DNA from: Clarkia xantiana subsp. parviflora
Lineage: Eukaryota > Streptophyta > Magnoliopsida > Myrtales > Onagraceae
Length of the DNA stretch: 64,000 bases
Assembly: GCA_036873135.1 (NCBI GenBank)
Contig: JAPTYO010000021.1
Location: forward strand, 508,579-572,578
Direction: 5' to 3'
The position numbers were made by a program, and so were the translations under genes. The notes below the pieces were generated by a model. It saw nothing but the letters and a program-made list of their open reading frames with translations, had not been told where the DNA came from and made no database searches. Shown here piece by piece: positions 24,878 through 35,138 of the stretch (the stretch's first letter is position 1; each line of letters begins with the position of its first letter).

Positions 24878-24879
<2 letters not shown>

Positions 24880-24942
<63 letters not shown>
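24880..24942. repeat. (TA)n microsatellite
   Basis: About 31 uninterrupted TA dinucleotides in the leader of G. C has shorter TA runs in its leader (about 53411-53431 and 54077-54100). Confidence 0.95.
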
Positions 24943-24948
<6 letters not shown>

Positions 24949-25159
24949 ATTGATTATGTCTTATAGATAGAATCTTGGCAATAAATATATATGTGTTTAT
25001 TATTGTGCCGAAATATATATATATTACCAATATTGGAAATTATTTTACATAGTTAATATTTCTTGGTGGCTAATTTAAGTTTTTAGTGGACATTAAAACC
25101 CTACTTAGCCCACAATAATATTTCGGCCCAAACCCTTAGGTAAATGGACCGGTCCAATT

Positions 25160-25445
25160 TGCTAAACCGGTCTAGGTTAAAACCGAACCGGGTTTTCTTA
25201 ATCGGTTCGACCTAATTAGGTCTGGTCAGACCGGGGTAACTAAGTGGATCTAACCGAACCGTTTTTGAGTTTTGAACCGAACCGAACCCTATTTTTATTG
25301 GACCGGTTTGGACCGAACCAGATTTTGAAAATAAAACCGGACCGAACCGAACCGAACCGGATATTACTAAAGCGGACCCGAACCGTACTTTCTGGACCGA
25401 ACCGAACCAAACCGGACTGAAATTGACTGATCCGAACCAAATTTT
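25160..25445. repeat. ccgaacc-rich simple repeat in copia leader
   Basis: Repeated variants of accgaacc and ggaccg. The homologous leader of C has the reverse complement (cggttcggtt) at about 53636-53850, so the block belongs to the family rather than to one copy. Frames through it, such as minus strand 25240-25440, are repeat translations. Confidence 0.8.
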
Positions 25446-26434
25446 GAATACCGAATTCTAGTCAATTCAAATAGGGAGGTCAAATTTTAAACAAATGTTT
25501 TGAACCTTAATTGGCCTACATAGTGCTCAAGGGTTTATTATTATTCATATAACAATTAAACCTTAATGCCTTGTTTCGATTATGGGGATAGATCTCGGAG
25601 ATCCATGTTTTTGGGACTGGATTAAATAGTGGGCTGAATTGCAATTGTTTATTATTCGATATATATTTATGCATGATTAGAACTGTCGTCTTGACTTAGT
25701 CAAGCTAGCTAGATAATGCGTTGTTGGGGGAAAAGCCCTGATTAAATATATGGTATGCGCAATAGGATAGACATGCTGTGATGGTTGAAATTGCCTGGGA
25801 ATCATGTCTAGAATGATGTGAAATTGAATATAAGCATGAATTGCAAATCAGCCCCTAATGTTTAAAATGTTTTAAATCGAAAACCATTCGCCAAATATGT
25901 ATGATTGATGTGAAAGTTTCATGTTTGACACGTATACTAGAATGTTGAGGATGTAGCCGCATTTGATAATTTACTTGGAAGTAGAATTATGTATGCAAGC
26001 ATGAGTTCCTCGGAACATTACACGCATGACGCGTAAGCATGAGTGTGGTTTCTGTGATGAATGTTACTTGCGTATGATGATTTACATGGATGGTAGAATT
26101 ATATATGCATGAGTAAATTCATCGGAATATTTTTTTCCAAAATAAAAAGGGCCTTGGGAAAGACAAGATCGGGTATGCTTGTTTTAAAATTCTCATTCCA
26201 GTAATTTGCGATTAAAACCGTTTTAAAAGACTGATCTATTGGATTGAAGACGACAGTAATGTGAACTATTTCACAGCCATCTTCCATTGATTTACTGGTG
26301 GTCGGTTTGGTTTAGATGGCTAAGGAATCGTTACTTATCGCATTCCATCTTAATAGATATCTGATGCATGCAGTCTTTTTCTCAAAATGTTATTGTCTCC
26401 CTGATTTTGTGTGATTATCAATGTGTTAGTTTTC

Positions 26435-26690
26435 ATGGCTGAACCGATACAGTTCTACGAACCTCGCAATCTGGACGGCATGGATTATGATGCATGGAGA
26501 CATAATGTTATGGAGCTCCTGATCGCTACGGATCTTGACGATCAAGTCAATCCGAAAATGAAAAGGATGAGCTTGGACGAATATGGAAACCCGCATGAGA
26601 GCAACAGCAAGAAAATGTTAAGAAAGGATCATAGTGCACGAGAGTTAATTCTCTCGTAACTGTCAACTGAAGTAGAAGGAGAGTTTATAC
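26435..26690 (+). pseudogene. gag: Gag of copia element G, first part
   Basis: ATG at 26435 starts MAEPIQFYEPRNLDGMDYDA, the usual opening of a plant copia Gag, which folds around YDAW. A TAA at 26657-26659 stops it after 74 residues, and the same frame continues as LSTEVEGEF to the insertion point of C. After C is removed, with one TSD copy, the frame joins that at 55323 exactly. This shows both parts were one gene. Without a zinc knuckle in either part, RNA packaging by this protein is doubtful. Confidence 0.75.
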
Positions 26691-27273
26691 TGATTGATTT
26701 CAGGGAGTAATCACTACGGATACTAAATCATGGTACATGCTAGTAATCGAAATTACTTAGCGGAAGATTCGCACATACCTCAAAGATGATAGTCCCTATA
26801 TCCTTCTGCAAGGAGTTCACGATCCTCCGGTCGGGACCCGTATAGGTTCTTTTTAGAGAAGCCCTATGCAGTACAAGCTCCACAGCAAACCCTCTGATCG
26901 ATTCTTGGCACAGGGACAGATCTCTGGAGTGTTTGCTTAGAAAGCAAATTGGCACACCTTGGGTGAGTGGTTCTGGCGAAATACCTAGGTGTGGGGTGGA
27001 GGGTTTTTCTCTCTAAAACACTATAATGAGGGAATAGTGATTAACCCTAAAAATCCCCTAACGCCATTTATTTATAGGAGGAGCAAAGTGGACATTGCCC
27101 ACACCATAATTTCGGCCGGCCACTATTCGTAGGGAGGCCCAATTTTGGGCCTCTCATGTCAATTGGGATTTGGGTCTGGCCCAATTACTCTAATGTGACA
27201 TGTACTTAATTTCCTTAGGTAAACTATACATATTATGGGTTACCAATTACGACGCCCATCACCATATGCTTAC
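26691..27273 (-). repeat. 3' LTR of copia element C
   Basis: 583 bp; in + coordinates it starts tgattgatttcagggagtaa and ends ccatatgcttaca. Its outer end is altered relative to tgatagattacgaggag of the other LTR. It lies directly against the TSD tatac. Confidence 0.88.
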
Positions 27274-27286
27274 AGCTCCCACTCGC
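27274..27286 (-). promoter_or_regulatory. Polypurine tract of C
   Basis: On the minus strand ggcgagtgggagc precedes the LTR start TGTAAGC. GAGTGGGAG is a usual copia PPT. Confidence 0.8.
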
Positions 27287-28407
27287 CGTAATTGGAGGGT
27301 GCCTGTTAATGTATTGTCGTCCAAATATGCATAAACATTACAGTCCTTCGATCTGCTCCTTGCTTCTGAATAGTTCATACGAGGTTTGCCGTGCGACCGG
27401 CGGATACGACGGGCATCATGCTACTCATATGTTAGGAGTATTGTAGCGCCCGAGGAACGTTGATTCCCTTTTCTCCAATCAACCTGTTATAAACAATATT
27501 TATATTGTACCGCGCTGTATCCTAAGTCAACTGTTAATTCTCATTTTTCTTAGTTTCCACATAGGAACACTTCTCCAAGGCATCCGTACAAGTATTCACA
27601 ACCTTCAACTAATATCCGGTTGGTGGCCACCTAGTGAATACAATAGTCGGTGAATTACAGATGAACTTGACCATCCCAATCGCTCATATCCTTAGTCAGA
27701 CCCAACCGTTTCCAAAGACATGGTCCCTTGGCCTTTTCTGTTTAACACTACGCTCGTACGCCGGGAAGCGAGCATTGGGCCTGACCTTAGATATGAGTTC
27801 CGAGTCCGTGAGGATACTTTAGGTGCCTCTTTATAAGGCTCCTGGGATCAATCACACGCTCGAGGGGAAGAAGTTTGCGCCCGCCAGAATCACGAGGATT
27901 CCTTCCTAGCACAACCGAGTTGTGACCCCGTGGTCGAACGTGGCACGCATAGTATGAAGCACGCGTTGATAGCATACCTAAACCTTTTGGGTTGACAGGA
28001 AATGGATATGTCAATCATGCTATCACAGATTCTCATCTGGCCCAGAATGTGGTTTAATGACGAACGAAGTTCATCACGGCGATATGCAAAACGAAGATCA
28101 TGTTGAGTTACTTCGAAACTAGATAATCGTATTGCTTAATTAGGTTTATCCCCTGACTCTTAGCCAGTCTTTCTAGGTAGAGGCCTCCCTCGGCCGCAAG
28201 ACTACCGTACCTGTGTGACTAGGTAAGGCCCACATTCGACATAGTTTGGCAGAGGATTGCGTCCTCCTACAACTTAGTTTATTGACCGTAAATCTGATTT
28301 AAAAAAAAACATTATGACGCCGATTGATCATAAACTCAGTTGCAATTATTTCGCTTACAAAATGTAACTTTCTAATATCAAAATTTTATCACAGATACTT
28401 GCCATTT
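27287..28407 (-). other. 3' non-coding tail of C
   Basis: No coding domain. It matches the tail of G (about 59092-60076) in reverse, including the stretch with caggcccaatgctcgcttc in G. Frames here on either strand are short and unsupported. Confidence 0.75.
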
Positions 28408-28830
28408 CTAAACCCTACGCAATCCAAGCAGTTTTACATGCTTTTCGAATATGTCCCTGCGCAGTGGTTTTGTTAATGGGTCCGCTACCATGTTATTGGT
28501 GGACAAGTATTCTATAGTAATTATATTGTCTTCTACCATAGATTTAGCATAGAAATATTTCACATCAATGTGTTTGGTCTTACTATGGTACTTCAAATTC
28601 TTAACTGCCGCAATGGCTGCTTGACTGTCAGAGAAGACCTTCACAGGTTTATTTTCGACATCACCACCAAGCAGTGCAGTTAGAACCCTTTTGAGTCAGA
28701 CCGCTTCTTGTGCATTCTTAGAGAGAGCTACGAATTATGATTCCATCGTGGACAGCGCGACACAGGTTTGCTTCTTGCTTGTCCATAAATAGTGGCATTA
28801 GCAAGGAGGAACACTCCCCGTGTGGTGGAC
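28408..28830 (-). pseudogene. pol: RNase H domain of copia element C, decayed
   Basis: The last frame (28644-28408) reads KVFSDSQAAIAAVKNLKYH, HIDVKYFYAKSMVED and DPLTKPLRRDIFEKH, the standard copia RNase H end. Upstream to about 28830 the pattern SKKQTCVALSTME persists with breaks. RNase H removes the RNA strand during reverse transcription. The separate frames show it is no longer functional. Confidence 0.85.
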
Positions 28831-29795
28831 TTACGATCATCCGGATCGCCACCATGGTCGGCGTCACTTTAACCGGTCAATTCTAATTTCTTTCCCTCAT
28901 AGCACAGCGCGTAGTCGGCAGTACCTTTCAGATAAAGAATTATTCATTTTACAGCCTTTAAATGTTGATAGCCAGGATGTGATTGGAAACGTGCTACTAG
29001 GCCACGACGTAACAGATATCCGGACGGGTGCATTGCATGGCGTACATCAAACAACCAACCATGCTCAAATACTCTGCACCCTTCATCTGCTCACGCTCTG
29101 CCAGGTACTTGGGGCCGTAACGTTTTGACAGTGCGCACCCAAACACAATCGGTGTATCCACGGGTTTTGGCATCCTTTAATCTGAATCTTTTCAATAGTT
29201 TGTTGATATAAGCTTCTTGAGATAGACACAATTTATGGGTAGCCCGATCTCTAGCAATTTTAATGCCTAAGATGTACGTGGCCTCTCCCATGTCTTTCAT
29301 CTCAAATACAGATGCCAACCAGGACTTTGACTTGTTCATAAAACTCACGTCGTTTGCGGTAATGAGTATGTCGTCCACGTATAAGGTTAACATGACATAC
29401 TTAGACCCGGAGGTCTTATTATACGCGCGCGTATCATCGTGAAGATTCACAAATCCGTTTCCTACTATTTCCTCGTGGAATCTGCGGTACCATTTTTGAG
29501 ACAACTGTTTAAGACCAGAAATGGACCTTTGGAGTTTACAAACTTTACGTTCATTACCAGGAGTAATGAAACCCTCTGGTTGCTCCATGTAGATCTCTTC
29601 CTCCAGGTTTCCGTGGAGGAATGCGGTCTTAACATCCATTTGGTGCAGCTCGAGATCGAGACATGCTACCAGGACTGGCCCTAACCGTGGTTTTACGCAC
29701 AGTCAGTGAGTTTGTTTCGTCAAAAGTCCACTCGGCGAATTTGGGTACAGCCTTTTGCAATAAGTCGGGCTTTGTACTGCTTGACCTTTTCCATC
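28831..29795 (-). pseudogene. pol: Reverse transcriptase of copia element C, decayed
   Basis: The clearest frame, 29639-29091, has MDVKTAFLHGNLEEEIYMEQ, KYVMLTLYVDDILITAND and GEATYILGIKIARD, so the YVDD catalytic motif survives. Upstream sequence to about 29795 shows RT-like KVKQYKARLIAKG with stops. Downstream toward RNase H the frame is broken. A + strand frame at 28820-29128 is only its shadow. Confidence 0.88.
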
Positions 29796-32280
29796 AGTGG
29801 TGAGCCTTTTCAGGACTCACCGTATCCTTATGCCCATGTGGTTAACAGGTAAATCAACTATAGAATATAATGGTTTTCATTTAGGCGATCTCTCTCATTT
29901 ATTATTTTCCTCCATTTCTTCACTTGAGGTATATCTAATGCTTGCCAACAATTGTTAGAGCGAGGTTTTCTCCTTGCTCGATGGGTTCGAAGCATTTGAC
30001 TTTCATCTAGACTTGATTAATCCCATCAAGAGTCTGATCATTTCTCCCACTCGGAATAATGCTTCTTTTCGTATCATCACTTCTATTGGGAACATTTCTC
30101 CCACTCGGAACAATGCTTCTTAACGGAGCATTGTTTCTTTTGGGAACAAGAGCAGTGCTTGAACCTTGACCATCAACTTTCCTTTGACAACCTCACGGTC
30201 TCGGGGTTTCACTTCCGAGATGAATTCCTTGATCACTAGGATCTGGAACCAATTTTGGTCGGATCACTCCCATTGGAAACAGTGGGTATCTCTCCCACTG
30301 GAAACAATGGGTAGTAGAGGCAGTTGTGGCTTTCCTGGTTCAGCAATATGACAATCAGGTTTAACTTGATTCGTCTCTGCGGCAACAGTGATTTCATGTG
30401 GTAGGGCTTATTCCTCCCACTTGATTTCCTATGAAAATGTTTCTGTTATCATTTACCATGTCATTCACTTGAGTTGCCGGTTCAAATCTCTCCCACTAGA
30501 ATTAAGTGGGACCTGATTTTCAGTGTTATCCTGCTCCGTTTTGATCAAGACTTCATTTTTTTTAAATTGTCCATGCATAGGAAAATTCGTCCTCAAGTAT
30601 GTATTGTCTCATGTTCGACCACGGCACCATTTTCCCAAAAGCTGTAAACAGTTATTTTCTAAGAGTAGTTAACGTACTCTGCTTCCAAATATGTGTTTAA
30701 TGCGCAACATTATGTTTATAAACTGTGCTTTCTGAAGTTTCTTAGTTGATTTGAATGCCTACCTGACTTATCGTTCAAGGCGTATGGAAGGAAAATCGTT
30801 TGACCGACTTAATCCTTATTTGTTGCAAAAATTATCTAAGGGATTTTAACCATCTCCGAACTGACCATCTTGGGTTTACACCTTATGCGTCAACTGATAC
30901 TTTTACAAGGTCGATGTAGCTGAGAAGCCTACTTCGTACCGATGTAAATGGTATCAATAGGTTGTTTCCAAGGGAATGCAAACGAAAATTCAGCACATCA
31001 TCATTTAGACACTTCATCATTAAATTCGTATTTTGAAACGATGTGTTCCGTTTTTTCGAGGTCCACACGCGCGTAGCGCTATTTACCGAAGTTTTGACAC
31101 TTGGTAAAATCATTTCATTTATGAATTTAATTTAATTTAATTTAATCTAAACGATTTCGCACATGATCATTATTACATATTATTTCATTCAATGCAGTAC
31201 TTAATAATTTAGAAATACTAAATCTTTCAATCTAGCTACGCAATCGATGTGTATGTTCAGTTCAGTTGTCCAGACTGAGATGACGGAGTACGTGAATCGT
31301 TTCGTTTTATTAGACCACTTTTACCTGGCCGAAATATCGTTTCGGATCGATCCCTCTTAACCGGGTCGATTAATTTTGACAAGTAGATCACATTTCGAAT
31401 CGAACGGAATCTACTTTATTCAATAAATCCGAATCTCGAAATAACCCAAATTTTAGTAACTCAAACAAACGATAAATGACAATGGTAGGGTTCTTGATCT
31501 AAAGTTCACGTATTTGATCCATGATTGTCACATAGATAGTCGAGAACTTTAAGCCATGTTGAACATCACATCCGAGTAAATTCATGAGTGAATCACGTGA
31601 AATGATATGTATCTGTATAAAACATTTTACTGCTTCATACACATGACCTAGGAGGCGTACTTGAGATGAACTTAATCAACATGGTTTAACCCACCAGATT
31701 ATTGTATAAGACCTTTATGGTCCAGTTCTCTCTATGATATGTGGATCATGGTTGACTTCTTTCGAACCCAGTATGGCGAGCAGAGAAGGTTTCCCTTTTA
31801 CTGCTGTGGGTACTGTACTTGATTAGGCTCAAGGTCATTGAGTCCTGTCAATATCAGACAACCATATACATCTTTTCCATGTTGACCTTTCATACTGAAG
31901 ATTCGATGCGGGTTTTACAACTACATCCTTGAAAAGAGAGAAGGCCATCACGTTTAACCGAAACGTTTAGCTTTTTTATCATTGCTTCCACCGAGGAGGG
32001 TGCAAAGGGATACTAAGCTGCAACATTTCCTGGTTGTAATTGAAGTCATCTTCAACCCCCTTTTACCAAGGTTGAATGTATCACCACATATACGTTCAGA
32101 TCATCAAAGAACCTAATCCCATGCTTGGTGAAACAAATTATTACATTCATCTCTCATTGTCAAAATCATACAGACTACTTATATTCATCTGTAGTTGTCC
32201 TCTCTACTTTTCGGAATCGTAGTAGAGAGTTCAACATGTACTCCTTTTATTCTTCTTGATTCACACCATCAAGATTGCGA
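29796..32280 (-). other. Non-coding interior of C where protease and integrase should be
   Basis: About 2.5 kb between RT and the gag trace has no protease, integrase or zinc knuckle that I can recognise. It is homologous, in reverse, to the interior of G (about 55700-57707), for example the block around cgcgcgtgtggacctcg in G and its complement near 31060. The shared lack in two copies suggests a family that was already non-autonomous. Confidence 0.65.
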
Positions 32281-32830
32281 GGAATATAGAATCGCACTAA
32301 ATTAACCAATTCATACTAACACATCGATGATTATGCAAAAATCATGGAGACAATAACATTTTGAGAAAGAATTGCATACATCAGATATCTATTAAGATTG
32401 AATCCGACAAATAATGATTCCTCAGTCATCTAAACCAACCGACCACCAGTAAACCAATGGAAGATGGCTGTGAAAGAGTTCACATTACCGCCGTTTTCAA
32501 TCCAACAGATCAGTCTTTTAAAACGGTTTTAATCGCAAATTACCAGAACGGGAATTTTAAAACAAGCATACCCGATCTTGGCTTTCCCAAGGCCCTTTGT
32601 ATTTTCGAAAGTATTCCGATGACTTTACTCATGCATATAAAATTCTACTAACCATGTAAATTATCATACGCAAGTAACATTCATCAAACAAACCACACTC
32701 ATGCTTACGCGTTATGCGTCTAATGTTCCGAGGAACTCATGCTTGCATACATAATTCTACTTCCAAGTAAATTATTAAATGCGGCTACATCCTCAACATT
32801 CTAGCATACGTGTCAAACATGAATCATTCA
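32281..32830 (-). other. Gag trace and leader of C, part next to D
   Basis: On the minus strand a remnant like the Gag start of G (tcctcgcaatcttgatggtg, PRNLDG) lies at about 32260-32290 without an open frame. The rest up to the D insertion is leader homologous to 25900-26430 of G. The final attca (32826-32830) is the TSD of D. Confidence 0.65.
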
Positions 32831-33417
32831 TGATGGATATACGCCCAATTTGAACCCGTTGACTTCCGAATCGTTTTATTTTTATCACCCCGTTAATGAT
32901 TGTAAATCGAAACTTTGACCCGAACACCCCGCCGAAACACCAATGGTCCGGATGAGGCAAAAATACTCGTCCGGGCCACGCGTCGAACTCACCTAGGTGA
33001 GATCGGGTGGCAACACCCAATCTCCCCTAGGGGAGATCGGGTTGGCCAACCCATCTCCCCTAGGGAGGGGTTGGGTGGCCACACCCAACCCCTACCCTTG
33101 GGGGTCGGATTTTCTCTCCGCCCCCAAGGGCCCTGGCACCGTTTCCCGACTCCCGCACTTAGATTATTTCCGCCAACCTCTCCATGCTTCAAGGTTTTAA
33201 TTATGTGATCAAGGACTAATTAATTGTGTTTAAAGGTTAACGATGTCATTAAGTCACCTTAATGACAGCGTTGCCTATAAATATAACCCTTCCACCATTC
33301 ATTTGATCATCTTGGCTATTTATGCAATTTTAGCTCTAGCTTCTCTCTAGACTTTATCTCTCTAAAAAGGGACGTACTGACTTAGGCATCAGAGAGGGTT
33401 CATCAAGCACCACCCCC

Positions 33418-33449
<32 letters not shown>

Positions 33450-33614
33450 TGCTTGATACCGCCCTTTGTGAAGGACCCCGAGAAGAAGGATACAAAGAGA
33501 ACAGAAGGACTTGCATCATAACGACTAGCCCCGAGAGTACTGAATCCGTCAGTTCACCAGTTAGGAATAAGCTTTAGATCGACGACCCGTTGACCGAGGG
33601 CTTAGAACCTAACA
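32831..33614 (+). repeat. 5' LTR of element D
   Basis: 784 bp, TGATGG...CTAACA. U3 contains perfect palindromes around CCTAGG at 32990-33100. A promoter core, cctataaatata, is at about 33271-33282. R/U5 contains a 9-bp perfect stem around a very long C run. Homologous to the LTRs of E, K and M. Confidence 0.93.
33402..33457 (+). other. R/U5 stem-loop with poly-C loop, element D 5' LTR
   Basis: ATCAAGCAC (33402-33410) pairs perfectly with GTGCTTGAT (33449-33457). The loop is nearly all C, with 30 uninterrupted C at 33419-33448. The same fold with different bases occurs in E (41702-41738), K (62103-62138) and M. Its role is unknown; packaging, dimerisation or 3'-end formation are possible. Confidence 0.6.
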
Positions 33615-33616
33615 CT

Positions 33617-33632
33617 TGGCGCCGTCCGTGGG
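33617..33632 (+). promoter_or_regulatory. Primer binding site of D
   Basis: TGGCGCCGTCCGTGGG, two bases after the LTR, matching those of B and E. Confidence 0.8.
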
Positions 33633-33665
33633 TTTCGAATAGAAAGCCTGGCAATCACGAGAGCG

Positions 33666-35138
33666 TTGACGAACAACTTAGCGTCTAGAGATAATCGCCC
33701 ACCTGGGGGCAATAGGCAAGAGAGACAGCCTATACCTCCAGCAAGGCAGCCTAACCCAGAGAAACAGCCTGCACACCCAGAGCCTCAGGTAGCCCCACAG
33801 GTACCCCAGCCTAACAATCAGGGAGGAGGACCTTCACGCCCAGCTGGGGCTGAGTCTTCAACAGCTTCAACTCCATTAGCTAGGAGGCCACAGAGACAGG
33901 GGGGCAACAAGGAGTGCCATCCCAATACACGACACCTCCTAAGGGGTACTACTATGAGGCTCAACCTCAAGGGTATCCACATGGAATGCCGGCTCAAAGG
34001 AACGACAACCGCGCCCACACAACCAACACAAGGCCCGCATACTCGCAAGGAGCACAGACAGTGACTCCGGTGTTGATGAGCGCATTGGATGAGCTGCTAG
34101 CCTATAGAGAGACTATGAGGAACAGGCGGGGAAGGCGACACCAGCATGAAGAAGAAGACGTTCATGAGGAAGAACAAGTCCCAGAAGAAGAACACTACTT
34201 GCACCCTCCAACAGGGCAGCGAGAAGAACAAAGGAGAGATGACCAAAGGCCACCCCCAGAGGGAAGGCAGCAGTTTGTGCCTCCAAGGCAGCAACAGCCA
34301 CAGCAGGATGCCAGGGCATACACCCCGCTGGGGGCAGATAGACAGGCAAGACCTCCAAGGAGGCAGGAATTCTACCAAGTACCCCAACAGGGATATCAAG
34401 GATACGCTTATAGTCCGTACCACCACAGACAATGGATCCCGGTAAGCCCAGTTTACAATTATGGGATATCAGAGAGACTATACTCCAACGCCGGTGATGA
34501 TAACCCCGGAGGAGATAGAAGCTATGATAGCAAGGAAGATGAGTGAGTCCAAGAGAAACGGATTGCACTGCCTGAGTGACAACACAAACCACCCCTTCAC
34601 GAGGAAGTTGGAAATGAACAAAGTGCCAGACTCCTTGCATACAATACAGATAGCAAAATACAATGGCAAGGGAGACCCTTTAGAGCACGTCCAGCAGCAT
34701 GAAGCCTCTCTATTCGGGAGAACAACTGATGACCGCTACAAGGCACTCTTATTTCCAAACACCCTGTCAGGGGTGGCCTCACATTGTTTTTTCAGCCTAC
34801 CTACTGAGAGCATCCATTCATGGGCACAACTAAAGGCGAAGTTTCTTTAGAGATACTTAGGAGAAAGGAAGCTGCTCAAAGGGACAGGCTCCCTAGATGA
34901 TGTGAAGCAAGAGAATGATGAATCTTTGGCTGATTACTACACAAGGTTCAACCAGAACATAGCAGACATACAAGGCGACATCACCGAGGGTGAAATAATA
35001 AGAGCCTTCATAAGGAACCTTGGCCGCTTTGGGTCCACATTGGCAGAGAAGATGGCCAAAAAAACCTGCAAGTACCTTAGAGGAGTTGGCAGGGAGAGTG
35101 AAAACTCACATAGACCTAGAGAGGCACAGAGTGAGTAA
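33666..35138 (+). pseudogene. gag: Gag of element D: leader and capsid, broken
   Basis: The first codon is TTG where E has ATG (ttgacgaac against atgacgaac). The proline-rich leader matches that of E (PSRPAGAESSTASTP). A frameshift near the G6 run at about 33898-33904 moves on to a QPQGYPHGMP-type stretch unique to D, and another lies near 34450. Capsid (34600 onward) reads DPLEHVQQHEASLFGR, LLFPNTLSGVASHCFFSLP, a TAG at 34848-34850 in place of the usual Q, then DESLADYYTRFNQ. A further shift at the A7 run (about 35054) leads into the next long frame. Three shifts, one stop and a lost start make this copy inactive. Confidence 0.8.

Larger units (their letters stand above)
24603..26434 (+). 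other. Leader of G, second part
   Basis: Long non-coding leader up to the Gag ATG. It holds a (TA)n run at about 24880-24942 and a block rich in ccgaacc motifs at about 25160-25445. The part 25900-26400 is homologous, in reverse, to the leader of C at 32340-32830. Short frames here (for instance minus strand 26099-26287) have a reverse twin in C and show no domain. Confidence 0.7.

Noticed and set aside
25240..25440. 66-aa minus-strand frame rich in RFG
   Set aside because: Translation of the ccgaacc simple repeat.
26099..26287. 62-aa minus-strand frame with a twin at 32457-32651
   Set aside because: Both copies are the same stretch of copia leader in opposite orientation; the conservation is that of DNA, with no sign of coding.
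28820..29128. 102-aa + frame
   Set aside because: It is opposite the copia RT/RNase H of C and is a shadow.
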